Positions 1 to 5,702 of a stretch of 9,005 nucleotides of DNA are shown here, piece by piece (within the stretch, counting starts at the first letter, position 1; the number at the start of each line of letters is the position of its first letter). Position numbers and translations under genes: made by a program. The notes beneath the pieces were generated by a model. That model did not search any database. It was not told where the DNA came from and was given only the letters and a program-made list of their open reading frames with translations. The stretch is taken from NCBI GenBank assembly GCA_030828025.1, contig JAURDG010000044.1:1-9005 (forward strand). Reading direction: 5' to 3'. The DNA comes from Flavobacteriaceae bacterium. GTDB lineage: Bacteria > Bacteroidota > Bacteroidia > Flavobacteriales > Flavobacteriaceae.

Positions 1-352
1 AAAAATCACAAAAAGGAGTGTAGTCCACAAGCGAATCAAAGTCAAAGGATGTGCCCACTCGAAATGCTTTAATGATTTGCGCTTTTCCTTGCAATGCACG
101 ACAAAGTGCAGGTGGTTCTTGCCCGTGAAGCTGTACGGCGGTTAGCTTAAATTTGTTTATAGCGAGTGAAACTTCTTCTTCATTTGCATCTACAAATACA
201 CCTACTTTGGCAATGCCCGATGGCACTTCAGGAATAGTTTCGCAATAACGTTTCGAGCCTTCCCATAAAATAAATCCCATGTAGTCTGGGTGCAATTCGG
301 CTACTTGCTGGATGTTATCCGCTTCGCGCATGCCACATACTTTCCATTTCAT
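1..352 (-). CDS. trpF: Phosphoribosylanthranilate isomerase, N-terminal part
   Basis: This gene runs off the left edge, leaving about 117 N-terminal residues of a protein that is usually a little over 200. TrpF isomerises phosphoribosylanthranilate to the carboxyphenylamino-deoxyribulose phosphate used by TrpC. Visible family motifs are the N-terminal KVCGMR (Cys6 is the expected catalytic base), GFILWEGSKR at about residues 26-35, KVGVFVD at 49-55 and VQLHG at 73-77. The catalytic Asp expected further on lies outside the window. The ATG at 352-350 overlaps the trpC stop as ATGA, matching the other junctions of the operon and fixing the start. It is the fifth gene of the trpEGDCF run; trpB and trpA would be expected beyond the edge but cannot be seen. 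Confidence 0.93.
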   Translation of the reverse strand, partial: MKWKVCGMREADNIQQVAELHPDYMGFILWEGSKRYCETIPEVPSGIAKVGVFVDANEEEVSLAINKFKLTAVQLHGQEPPALCRALQGKAQIIKAFRVGTSFDFDSLVDYTPFCDF

Positions 353-1134
353 GTGGTAAATTTTTTGATGAAAGTTGCAGCAGCTTGACCTGGCGCATGA
401 TGCAGCATAAAATGTTCGCCCATAAGAAAACCATCAAAGCCAACATCCAAAAGTTTTGAAATAGCGTCGTGAGAAGAAATACCACTCTCGGATATTTTTA
501 CGACTCCATCTGGGATGTAGTTGGCAATAGAAATACTTGTGTTTATATTCACAGAAAAATCTTTAAGGTTGCGATTATTAACACCAACTACCGCTACGTG
601 GTCTAATGGTGCGCTTTCGAGTTCTTCTTTATTGTGCACCTCCAATAGCACTTCAAGACCTATCGATGTTGCCAACTTGGAGAGTTGTTCGAGTTCATTA
701 GTTGACAAACAAGCAGCAATAAGTAGTATAGCATCAGCACCATAGGCTTTTGCTTCATGGATTTGATAGGTATCAATAATGAATTCTTTGCGCAAAAGCG
801 GGAGCGAACAAGCAGCTCGTGCCAACAATAAATCCTCTAGCGAACCGCCAAAGTACTGGTTGTTGGTTAGTACGGACATGGCTGCCACGCCAGCCTGTTC
901 GTATCCTTGAGCTACTTCAGCTACACGTGACTGTAGTCTAATTTGTGGTTTGGATGGTGAACGGCGTTTGTGCTCGGCGACAATACCCAAGGGAGCAGCC
1001 TTAATTCGATTTGAAAAGGAGTATGTTGTGCGTTCGTAGAGCGGTCGCTTGCTGAGTTGCTGTTCAGGTACAATGGATTTTTTTAGGGCGACTTCTTTCC
1101 GTTGATCAATGACAATTTGTTCTAGAATATTCAT
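349..1134 (-). CDS. trpC: Indole-3-glycerol phosphate synthase
   Basis: A 261-residue cytoplasmic (beta/alpha)8-barrel enzyme that closes the indole ring to give indole-3-glycerol phosphate, the substrate of tryptophan synthase. The length is normal for the family. Expected catalytic and binding residues are visible: Glu54 and Lys56 in AEHKRRSPSK, Lys116 in LLRKEF, Glu165 in LLEVH, Asn186-Asn187 in GVNNRNL, and Glu216-Ser217 in KISESG; the phosphate-site GFLMGE lies near 236-240. One small oddity is Pro63 after SPSK, where many relatives have Gly. The ATG at 1134-1132 overlaps the trpD stop (ATGA), and its own stop overlaps trpF the same way, so TrpC is a separate protein here and is not fused to TrpF as in E. 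coli. Confidence 0.97.
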   Translation of the reverse strand: MNILEQIVIDQRKEVALKKSIVPEQQLSKRPLYERTTYSFSNRIKAAPLGIVAEHKRRSPSKPQIRLQSRVAEVAQGYEQAGVAAMSVLTNNQYFGGSLEDLLLARAACSLPLLRKEFIIDTYQIHEAKAYGADAILLIAACLSTNELEQLSKLATSIGLEVLLEVHNKEELESAPLDHVAVVGVNNRNLKDFSVNINTSISIANYIPDGVVKISESGISSHDAISKLLDVGFDGFLMGEHFMLHHAPGQAAATFIKKFTT

Positions 1135-2126
1135 GCTTTACTCAATGCTAATAGTTTATTAAATGCTTGTACTGCTTTTCCAGATGCAATGGATTCTTCA
1201 GCCTTTACATAGCCCTCAATTAAGGGAATGTCAAGTGCTGTGGCTATGGCAGTTCCAGCGTTGGCACAAACCACTTGATGTTGTGCTGGTGTTGCCTTAT
1301 TATTCAACACATTCATAAAAATAGTGGCAGCATCTGATACTGAATTTCCACCACCAATCGAAGTGGGCGATAAGGGTGTTAGTCCAAAATCTGATGGACG
1401 AATAAGTTGTTCTCCTTTTTTAGATACAGCCTTTGTGGCTCCAGTAAGGGATATTTCGTCATAGCCATCAAGTGCGTGGAGGATACAGAATTGTTTGTCT
1501 GTGTCTTGAAATAAAAAATGATACAAACGGAACAACGCCAAGTTGAATACACCTACAATTTGTCTTTTAGGTGAGCATGGATTAACCAATGGCCCAAGCA
1601 TATTAAAAAACGTTTTCAGCCCTAATGCTTTTCTGATGGGTGCTACATGCTTCATGGCTGGATGAAATAGCGGCGCATGCAAGACGCATATCCCAGCCTT
1701 ATCGATACAGCGTTCTAAAAAGTCAGCATCGTTGGCAAAACGAATACCCAGATATTCCAGTACATTTGAAGATCCACAAGAAGACGAAACACCATAGTTT
1801 CCATGTTTGGCAACATGAATTCCCGCTCCTGCCGTAACAAAAGAGGATAAGGTAGAAATATTAAAGGTGTCTTTTCCATCTCCACCCGTTCCACACAAGT
1901 CAATAGGATTATAGGCAGATAAATCAATGGCTACGCAAAGCTCCAATAGCGCATCCCTGAATCCTGCTAACTCATTAACCGAAATACTACGCATCATAAA
2001 CACGCTCAGGAATGTTGTCACTTGATAAGGATCTGCAGCACCACTTCCAATAAACAGTAAGGCATCTTTTGCCTCTTGTTGATTGAGCTTTTGGTGTTGG
2101 GTAAGGCGTGTCAATATTTCTTTCAT
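1131..2126 (-). CDS. trpD: Anthranilate phosphoribosyltransferase
   Basis: A 331-residue enzyme that transfers phosphoribose from PRPP to anthranilate. Family motifs are clear: DLCGTGGDGKDTFNIS (about residues 77-91, PRPP/metal site), AKHGN (106-110), VSSSCGSSNVLE (113-124), HPAMKHVAPIRKALGLKTFF followed by NMLGPLVNP, and DEISLTGATK. I chose the ATG at 2126-2124 over an in-frame ATG at 2138 because it makes an ATGA overlap with the trpG stop, like every other junction in the operon, and because MKEILTRL is the typical N-terminus of the family. The upstream alternative would add only four residues. TrpD and TrpG are separate proteins, in contrast to the fused enterobacterial enzyme. Confidence 0.96.
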   Translation of the reverse strand: MKEILTRLTQHQKLNQQEAKDALLFIGSGAADPYQVTTFLSVFMMRSISVNELAGFRDALLELCVAIDLSAYNPIDLCGTGGDGKDTFNISTLSSFVTAGAGIHVAKHGNYGVSSSCGSSNVLEYLGIRFANDADFLERCIDKAGICVLHAPLFHPAMKHVAPIRKALGLKTFFNMLGPLVNPCSPKRQIVGVFNLALFRLYHFLFQDTDKQFCILHALDGYDEISLTGATKAVSKKGEQLIRPSDFGLTPLSPTSIGGGNSVSDAATIFMNVLNNKATPAQHQVVCANAGTAIATALDIPLIEGYVKAEESIASGKAVQAFNKLLALSKA

Positions 2127-2683
2127 AAGGCAAGCCAATTTTTTAGCAACTGTTTTCCGTTTGGCGTTAATATAGATTCTGGATGAAATTGAACGCCATA
2201 AATAGGATAGCTGTCATGCTTGAACGCCATAACTTGCCCATGTTCTTCTTCGGCAAGAAGAATAAAACCATGCGGTAGCGGTTTGTCAACCACCCATGAG
2301 TGATAACGACCCACGTCAAATCTTTTGGGTAAGCCCTCAAATAAGGGGTCGTTTTGCACCACGGTCATGCTGCTCGAAACACCGTGAAATACCGTAGCCA
2401 GATTGGTTAGCGTTCCGCCAAAAACTTCGGCAATGGCTTGGTGACCAAGGCATACGCCTAGCATGGGAATGGTTTGTGCATAACGCTCAATTACGGCCTT
2501 GAGTTGTCCCGCTTCATCGGGGATTCCAGGACCTGGCGAAAGGACAATTTTGTCATAGTTGGATACTTCATCTAAATCAAACTGATCGTTTCGCTTGACT
2601 GTAACCGTGCAGTCCATTTCTTCAAGGTAATGAACCAAATTGAACGTGAATGAATCGTAATTATCTATAACTAAAATATTCAT
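2123..2683 (-). CDS. trpG: Anthranilate synthase component II (glutamine amidotransferase)
   Basis: A 186-residue class I glutamine amidotransferase that delivers ammonia from glutamine to TrpE. The catalytic triad is visible: Cys78 in MLGVCLGHQA, and His167 with Glu169 in GVQFHPES. Other family marks are the N-terminal LVIDNYDSFTFNL, the oxyanion loop LSPGPGIPDEAG (48-59) and VGRYHSW (124-130). TrpG-type proteins can also serve p-aminobenzoate synthase as PabA; a shared role is possible, but its position directly after trpE and before trpD makes the tryptophan role the main one. The start overlaps the trpE stop as ATGA (2683-2680), suggesting translational coupling and equal production of the two subunits. 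Confidence 0.96.
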   Translation of the reverse strand: MNILVIDNYDSFTFNLVHYLEEMDCTVTVKRNDQFDLDEVSNYDKIVLSPGPGIPDEAGQLKAVIERYAQTIPMLGVCLGHQAIAEVFGGTLTNLATVFHGVSSSMTVVQNDPLFEGLPKRFDVGRYHSWVVDKPLPHGFILLAEEEHGQVMAFKHDSYPIYGVQFHPESILTPNGKQLLKNWLAL

Positions 2684-4083
2684 ACAAATTGTTTTTCTGC
2701 CTTTTCCATGGCGGTATTTAGCGCACGTAGCTTGTTATATACTTCTTGCAATTCGCTTTCTGGATTTGATTTGGAGACTACGCCTGCACCAGCATGATAA
2801 TGCAAGGTGTTATTCTTGCTTAAAAATGAACGAATGATAATGGCATGATTGTAATTTCCTTTAAAATCAACAAAGCCAATGGCTCCGCCATAAAAAGCAC
2901 GGTCTATGGTTTCATATGCTTCAATAAGTTGCATGGCACGATGTTTTGGTGCACCGCTCAGGGTTCCAGCAGGAAAAGTGTCCGCGACAATCTGCATGGT
3001 TGAGGTGTCTGTTTTTTTCTGTCCAGTTACTTTAGAAACCAGATGAATGACGTGCGAATAAAACTGTACTTCACGATCTTTTTCTACAGTCACGTGATGC
3101 CCATGGCGGCTCAAGTCGTTTCGTGCCAAATCGACCAACATCATGTGTTCGGCATTTTCTTTTAAATCCTTGGCAAGCTCGTTTGCTTTAGCTTCATCTT
3201 GCGCATCATTTCCGGTACGTATAAAAGTTCCAGCAATGGGATGTATCTCGGCAACTCCGTTGTCCACCACTAGTTGTGCTTCTGGCGAACTGCCAAATAT
3301 TTTATGATCACCCAAATCAAAGTAAAAAATATAGGGTGACGGATTAATGGAGCGCAATACCCTGTACAGGCTAAAATCATCGCCTGTAAATTGCTGTGAA
3401 AAGCGTCTTGAAAGCACAATTTGAAACACATCGCCGCGCATGCAATGCTGAATACCTTTTTTGACCAATGCTACAAATTCCTCATCTTCCATATTAGATT
3501 TGGGTGTGCCTTTACGTTTAAAAGAAAAGGAATCTCTAGCCGGCGCTTGTAATAGTTGAATGACCTCATCAAGATTGCTTTCGGATTGATAGCAATGCGA
3601 AAACAGTTTGGCCTGATTGTTAAATACATTTACAGCAATGATGTTTTGGTACAAAGCATAATACATTTCTGGAATGCCCACATCTCCCTCTTTTTTATTT
3701 AGTTCAATGTCTTCAAAATACTGTACAGCCTCGTAAGAAGTGTAACCGAACAGACCATTGCTAAGGAAACGCGAATCGGTCACGTCTGTTTCAAATAGAC
3801 CGATAAACTGCTCAAAAGCTTCTACAACTGAAACGTCCTCAGAAACCTCTATTTGTTTTTGTGTTCCGTCGGGAAAACTTTGAGTGATGATCTTATTGTG
3901 TACTTTAAAACGAGCAATCGGGTTAAAGCATAAGTAAGCCACACTATTGTCGTTTGCGCCATAGTCGGAGCTTTCAAGCAGTACACTTTCTGGAAACATA
4001 TCCCGAATTTTCAGGTACATGTTTACTGGTGTCATAGTATCCGTGAGTAGTTCTCTAGTATCGGTATGTAGTGCAAACTTCAT
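2680..4083 (-). CDS. trpE: Anthranilate synthase component I
   Basis: A 467-residue chorismate-binding enzyme that makes anthranilate from chorismate using ammonia from TrpG, the first committed step of tryptophan synthesis. Motifs in order: LLES at 35-38, the known tryptophan feedback-binding motif; GDVFQIVLSRRF near 217-228; EIHPIAGT at 279-286; DLKENAEHMMLVDLARND at 306-323; and GTLSGAPK at 373-380. The LLES motif and the trp operon context favour TrpE over the related PabB or isochorismate synthases. It is the first enzyme gene of the operon. The ATG lies only about 11 bases after the T-run of the attenuator terminator, and no Shine-Dalgarno sequence is visible, which is normal for Bacteroidota. 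Expression should depend on terminator read-through, and activity on tryptophan feedback inhibition. Confidence 0.97.
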   Translation of the reverse strand: MKFALHTDTRELLTDTMTPVNMYLKIRDMFPESVLLESSDYGANDNSVAYLCFNPIARFKVHNKIITQSFPDGTQKQIEVSEDVSVVEAFEQFIGLFETDVTDSRFLSNGLFGYTSYEAVQYFEDIELNKKEGDVGIPEMYYALYQNIIAVNVFNNQAKLFSHCYQSESNLDEVIQLLQAPARDSFSFKRKGTPKSNMEDEEFVALVKKGIQHCMRGDVFQIVLSRRFSQQFTGDDFSLYRVLRSINPSPYIFYFDLGDHKIFGSSPEAQLVVDNGVAEIHPIAGTFIRTGNDAQDEAKANELAKDLKENAEHMMLVDLARNDLSRHGHHVTVEKDREVQFYSHVIHLVSKVTGQKKTDTSTMQIVADTFPAGTLSGAPKHRAMQLIEAYETIDRAFYGGAIGFVDFKGNYNHAIIIRSFLSKNNTLHYHAGAGVVSKSNPESELQEVYNKLRALNTAMEKAEKQFV

Positions 4084-4094
4084 CAGCTATAAAT

Positions 4095-4128
4095 AAAAAA
4101 AGGCTTGTCGAAATATGACAAGCCTTTT
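4095..4128 (-). terminator. trp attenuator intrinsic terminator (3:4 hairpin)
   Basis: On the minus strand a perfect 12-bp stem, AAAAGGCTTGTC (4128-4117) with GACAAGCCTTTT (4109-4098), encloses a 7-base loop and runs into seven consecutive T residues (4101-4095). It lies between a Trp-rich leader peptide and trpE, so it would stop transcription before the operon unless region 3 is sequestered by the alternative 2:3 pairing. On the plus strand the T-run is much poorer and no plus-strand gene leads into it, so minus-strand function is preferred. Confidence 0.92.
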
Positions 4129-4183
4129 AATTGTGTATAACACGCTTATCATCCCCCAATTAGGAGTTCCACCAAAGCGTATT
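4115..4183 (-). promoter_or_regulatory. trp attenuator alternative pairings (1:2 and 2:3)
   Basis: Three arms allow competing RNA folds. Region 1, AATACGCTT (4183-4175), pairs with AAGCGTGTT (4147-4139) over 9 bp with one G-U. Region 2, ATGATAAGC (4152-4144), pairs with GCTTGTCAT (4123-4115) over 9 bp with one G-U; this uses the 5' arm of the terminator and so acts as antiterminator. Region 1 lies just before the Trp codons (4174-4169). A ribosome stalled there would cover region 1 and free region 2 to pair with region 3, giving read-through. A ribosome that reaches the stop codon (4162-4160) would cover part of region 2, letting the terminator form. The pairings are seen directly; the mechanism is inferred by analogy with the enterobacterial trp leader. 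Confidence 0.88.
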
Positions 4184-4201
4184 AAAAATGCGTTTTTTCA
4201 T
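4160..4201 (-). CDS. trpL: trp operon leader peptide
   Basis: A 13-codon ORF reading MKKRIFNTLWWNS and ending in TAA, with tandem Trp codons TGG TGG at 4174-4169. It lies between a promoter and an intrinsic terminator upstream of trpE. Two adjacent Trp codons in 13 are very unlikely by chance at this exact place, and the peptide resembles the E. coli trp leader ([14 protein letters not shown]) in length, in the start MK..IF and in the WW followed by a short tail. Its function is its translation: scarcity of charged tRNA-Trp stalls the ribosome at the WW codons and changes the RNA fold. No ribosome binding site is visible, and the predicted transcription start is within a few bases of the ATG. 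Confidence 0.9.
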   Translation of the reverse strand: MKKRIFNTLWWNS

Positions 4202-4206
4202 CAGGC

Positions 4207-4236
4207 CAAATATACAACTCGGCATTGAAAAAACAA
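4207..4236 (-). promoter_or_regulatory. trp operon promoter (Bacteroidota type)
   Basis: The minus strand carries TATATTTG (4214-4207), an exact match to the Bacteroidota -7 consensus TAnnTTTG, preceded after exactly 19 bases by TTG (4236-4234), the core of the -33 element. The predicted transcription start is at about 4204-4199, essentially at the trpL ATG. The -33 element begins only four bases after the yceI stop codon, so the whole promoter is packed into the 39-base gap between yceI and trpL. I see no recognisable terminator for yceI before it. Confidence 0.8.
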
Positions 4237-4240
4237 GGGG

Positions 4241-4798
4241 TTAAAAATTAAAGCTAACGCTTAATTCAAGTTCGTCATTAATGACTTTATCGCCAAGGTT
4301 TTTGAAAAACGACCCCGAAGCGTATTTAACGCCGTATTTTGATCGGTCAATTTCTAAATCTGCAGTAGCGCGATTCCCATCGATTTTTAAGTCAAAAGTC
4401 TCCGAATTTGTGATACCACGAATGGTAAAATCTCCAGTTACTGTGTAGCCGTCAGCGGTGCGTACCGCATTTTTGATATTCAGTATGGCTTCAGGATGAT
4501 CCGCAACAGCAAAAAAGTCGTCTGACTTTAAGTGTCCCACCAACTTAGCTCCGTAGCTTTCGTTTAAATCGGTACAGACAATGCTGTTCATGTCCACTGT
4601 AAACGACCCGCCAACAAGCGCATCGCCGTCAAAGCTTAGCGATCCTTGACTAATTTCAATGGTACCTACGTGTGCATCTGAAGTGATTTTAGATCCCTTC
4701 CAATTGATGATGGCATCTGAAATTTCTGTAGTTTGTGCCGTTAAGTTAGTTAGGAAAAGTGCTGTTGCCGCTAGGGCGATTAAGGTTTTCATTTTCAT
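4241..4798 (-). CDS. YceI family secreted protein
   Basis: A 185-residue protein with a Sec signal peptide (basic MKMK, hydrophobic core to about residue 17, likely cleavage near Ala21), so the mature protein should be periplasmic. The body matches the YceI family, a lipocalin-like beta-barrel known in some members to bind long isoprenoid or polyprenyl lipids. Visible family features are INWKGSK near the mature N-terminus, GGSFTVDMNSI, HLKSDDFF and HPEA, VTGDFTIRG and, near the end, the FFKNLGDKVINDELEL stretch. It begins 16 bases after marR with no promoter of its own visible, so it is probably co-transcribed with and controlled by that regulator. The precise ligand cannot be told from sequence. 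The start is uncertain by two codons because a second ATG follows at codon 3. Confidence 0.9.
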   Translation of the reverse strand: MKMKTLIALAATALFLTNLTAQTTEISDAIINWKGSKITSDAHVGTIEISQGSLSFDGDALVGGSFTVDMNSIVCTDLNESYGAKLVGHLKSDDFFAVADHPEAILNIKNAVRTADGYTVTGDFTIRGITNSETFDLKIDGNRATADLEIDRSKYGVKYASGSFFKNLGDKVINDELELSVSFNF

Positions 4799-4814
4799 AT
4801 TATTTATTTAAAGA

Positions 4815-5234
4815 TTAATTGTTCGATTTCATTTTTGTTAACAAACTGACGAGTTGGCTCATTTCTTTTTTAGTTAATTTTTGGGTCAACTCGGCTTCTT
4901 TTTGTTCCACTACCGGATCTATTTGGCGCAGCAAATCGAGTCCAGCATCTGTAATGCTGATATCTACTTTGCGCCTGTTTTGTTGGCAGATGACACGCTT
5001 ACAAAGCCCTTTTTCAACCAAGCGATTTACCAATCTAGAGGTGTTGCTCATGCGGTGGATCATGTCTGAAGTGATGCTTTCTAGGTTTGCTACCTTACCA
5101 TTTCGACCTCGAAGAATACGCAAAACATTAAACTGTTGTATGCTAATGCCAAATGCGATTAGTGTACCGTTTAATTGTTCGGTTATAATATTTCCGCTTT
5201 GCATGGTTTGCACAACTGCTTGTCGATTAATCAT
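4815..5234 (-). CDS. MarR family transcriptional regulator
   Basis: A 139-residue winged helix-turn-helix protein of normal MarR size. N-terminal and C-terminal helices (about 1-40 and 100-135) would form the dimer interface. The DNA-binding part covers about 45-95: a recognition-helix region SNTSRLVNRLVEKGL (63-77), followed by a wing CQQNRRKVDISITDAG (83-98) of the type conserved in the family. I chose the ATG at 5234-5232. An in-frame ATG at 5315 would add 27 unrelated residues, and both the predicted -7 element and the operator-like repeats would then lie inside the gene. It precedes yceI by 16 bases and diverges from the rhodanese gene. Its signal is unknown; autoregulation and control of yceI are inferred from the repeats upstream. 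Confidence 0.9.
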   Translation of the reverse strand: MINRQAVVQTMQSGNIITEQLNGTLIAFGISIQQFNVLRILRGRNGKVANLESITSDMIHRMSNTSRLVNRLVEKGLCKRVICQQNRRKVDISITDAGLDLLRQIDPVVEQKEAELTQKLTKKEMSQLVSLLTKMKSNN

Positions 5235-5259
5235 GTAGTTACAATTATTGTAGCTACAA
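5234..5259. promoter_or_regulatory. Tandem operator-like repeats upstream of marR
   Basis: Two copies of the near-palindrome TGTAG[T/C]TACAA lie 15 bases apart, at 5234-5244 (TGTAGTTACAA) and 5249-5259 (TGTAGCTACAA). The second belongs to a perfect 12-bp palindrome, TTGTAGCTACAA (5248-5259). They overlap the marR -7 element on one side and touch the marR ATG on the other, the usual place for a MarR autorepressor to bind. Binding by this particular protein is inference. Confidence 0.65.
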
Positions 5260-5264
5260 ATGTA
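5257..5264 (-). promoter_or_regulatory. marR-yceI promoter -7 element
   Basis: The minus strand reads TACATTTG (5264-5257), an exact match to the Bacteroidota -7 consensus TAnnTTTG, about 22 bases before the marR ATG. No good -33 TTG is found at the usual distance. The element shares three bases with the TTGTAGCTACAA palindrome, so a bound repressor would block it. Confidence 0.55.
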
Positions 5265-5286
5265 TGCAATAGTTTTTTTAAAATCA

Positions 5287-5294
5287 TATATTTG
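5287..5294 (+). promoter_or_regulatory. Rhodanese gene promoter -7 element
   Basis: TATATTTG matches the TAnnTTTG consensus exactly and ends 15 bases before the rhodanese ATG. No -33 TTG lies at the usual spacing. The marR -7 element faces the other way 22 bases upstream, so the two promoters are divergent and close; the marR operators lie 28 bases or more upstream of this element. Confidence 0.5.
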
Positions 5295-5309
5295 ACAAAA
5301 ATTATTTTG

Positions 5310-5690
5310 ATGCACCGATGGCTCTTTCTTGTATTTGTTTGCTTTTCGTGTGTGTCTTCACCGAAAAACAAATCAGCGATGAACCAACTTTCCCCTACTG
5401 AATGGGCAACATTACAACAACAAACACCTGGATCCATTATTCTTGATGTACGTACAGAAGAAGAATTTGAAAGCGGCTATATTGCTGGTGCAAAGAATAT
5501 CGATATCCGTGGTGGCGCAGCATTTATTGATGCCTTAGAGGCTCTTGACAAGGAAGCTTCTTATTTTGTGTATTGCCGCTCAGGTGCCCGAAGCAGTCAA
5601 GCATGCCAATTGATGGGGCAGATGGGTTTTGCGCTTGTGTATAATCTTGATGGCGGCGTCCTTGCTTGGGAGGGCGACTTGGAGGAGTAA
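5310..5690 (+). CDS. Rhodanese-like protein, probable lipoprotein
   Basis: A 126-residue single-domain rhodanese (sulfurtransferase fold). The active-site loop CRSGAR at 89-94 carries the catalytic Cys89. Also typical are ILDVRTEEEFESGYIAGAKNID (about 44-65), which holds the conserved Asp46 and Arg48, and the closing LDGGVLAWEGD (113-123). The N-terminus has a short hydrophobic stretch ending in CFSC (11-14), which looks like a loose Bacteroidota lipobox with Cys14 as lipid anchor, followed by a Ser/Lys/Asn linker. That would place the domain in the periplasm. I chose the ATG at 5310 because it yields this signal and lies just after a -7 element; an upstream start at 5175 would overlap marR. 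Substrate unknown. Confidence 0.88.
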   Translation: MHRWLFLVFVCFSCVSSPKNKSAMNQLSPTEWATLQQQTPGSIILDVRTEEEFESGYIAGAKNIDIRGGAAFIDALEALDKEASYFVYCRSGARSSQACQLMGQMGFALVYNLDGGVLAWEGDLEE

Positions 5691-5702
5691 CCTCAATGGA
5701 CT

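Noticed and set aside
2127..2138. Alternative trpD start four codons upstream
   Set aside because: The ATG at 2126 gives the same ATGA overlap as the other trp junctions and the usual family N-terminus.
4098..4128. The trp hairpin as a plus-strand or bidirectional terminator
   Set aside because: The plus strand has only four T residues after the stem and no plus-strand gene leads into it; the leader peptide and alternative pairings explain it fully on the minus strand.
4819..5238. A 139-codon plus-strand open frame antisense to marR
   Set aside because: It mirrors the marR gene in the opposite strand, has no recognisable domain and an unnatural composition; the minus-strand frame has clear MarR features.
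5235..5315. Longer marR start at 5315 adding 27 residues
   Set aside because: The extension is not MarR-like and would place the -7 element and the operator-like repeats inside the gene.
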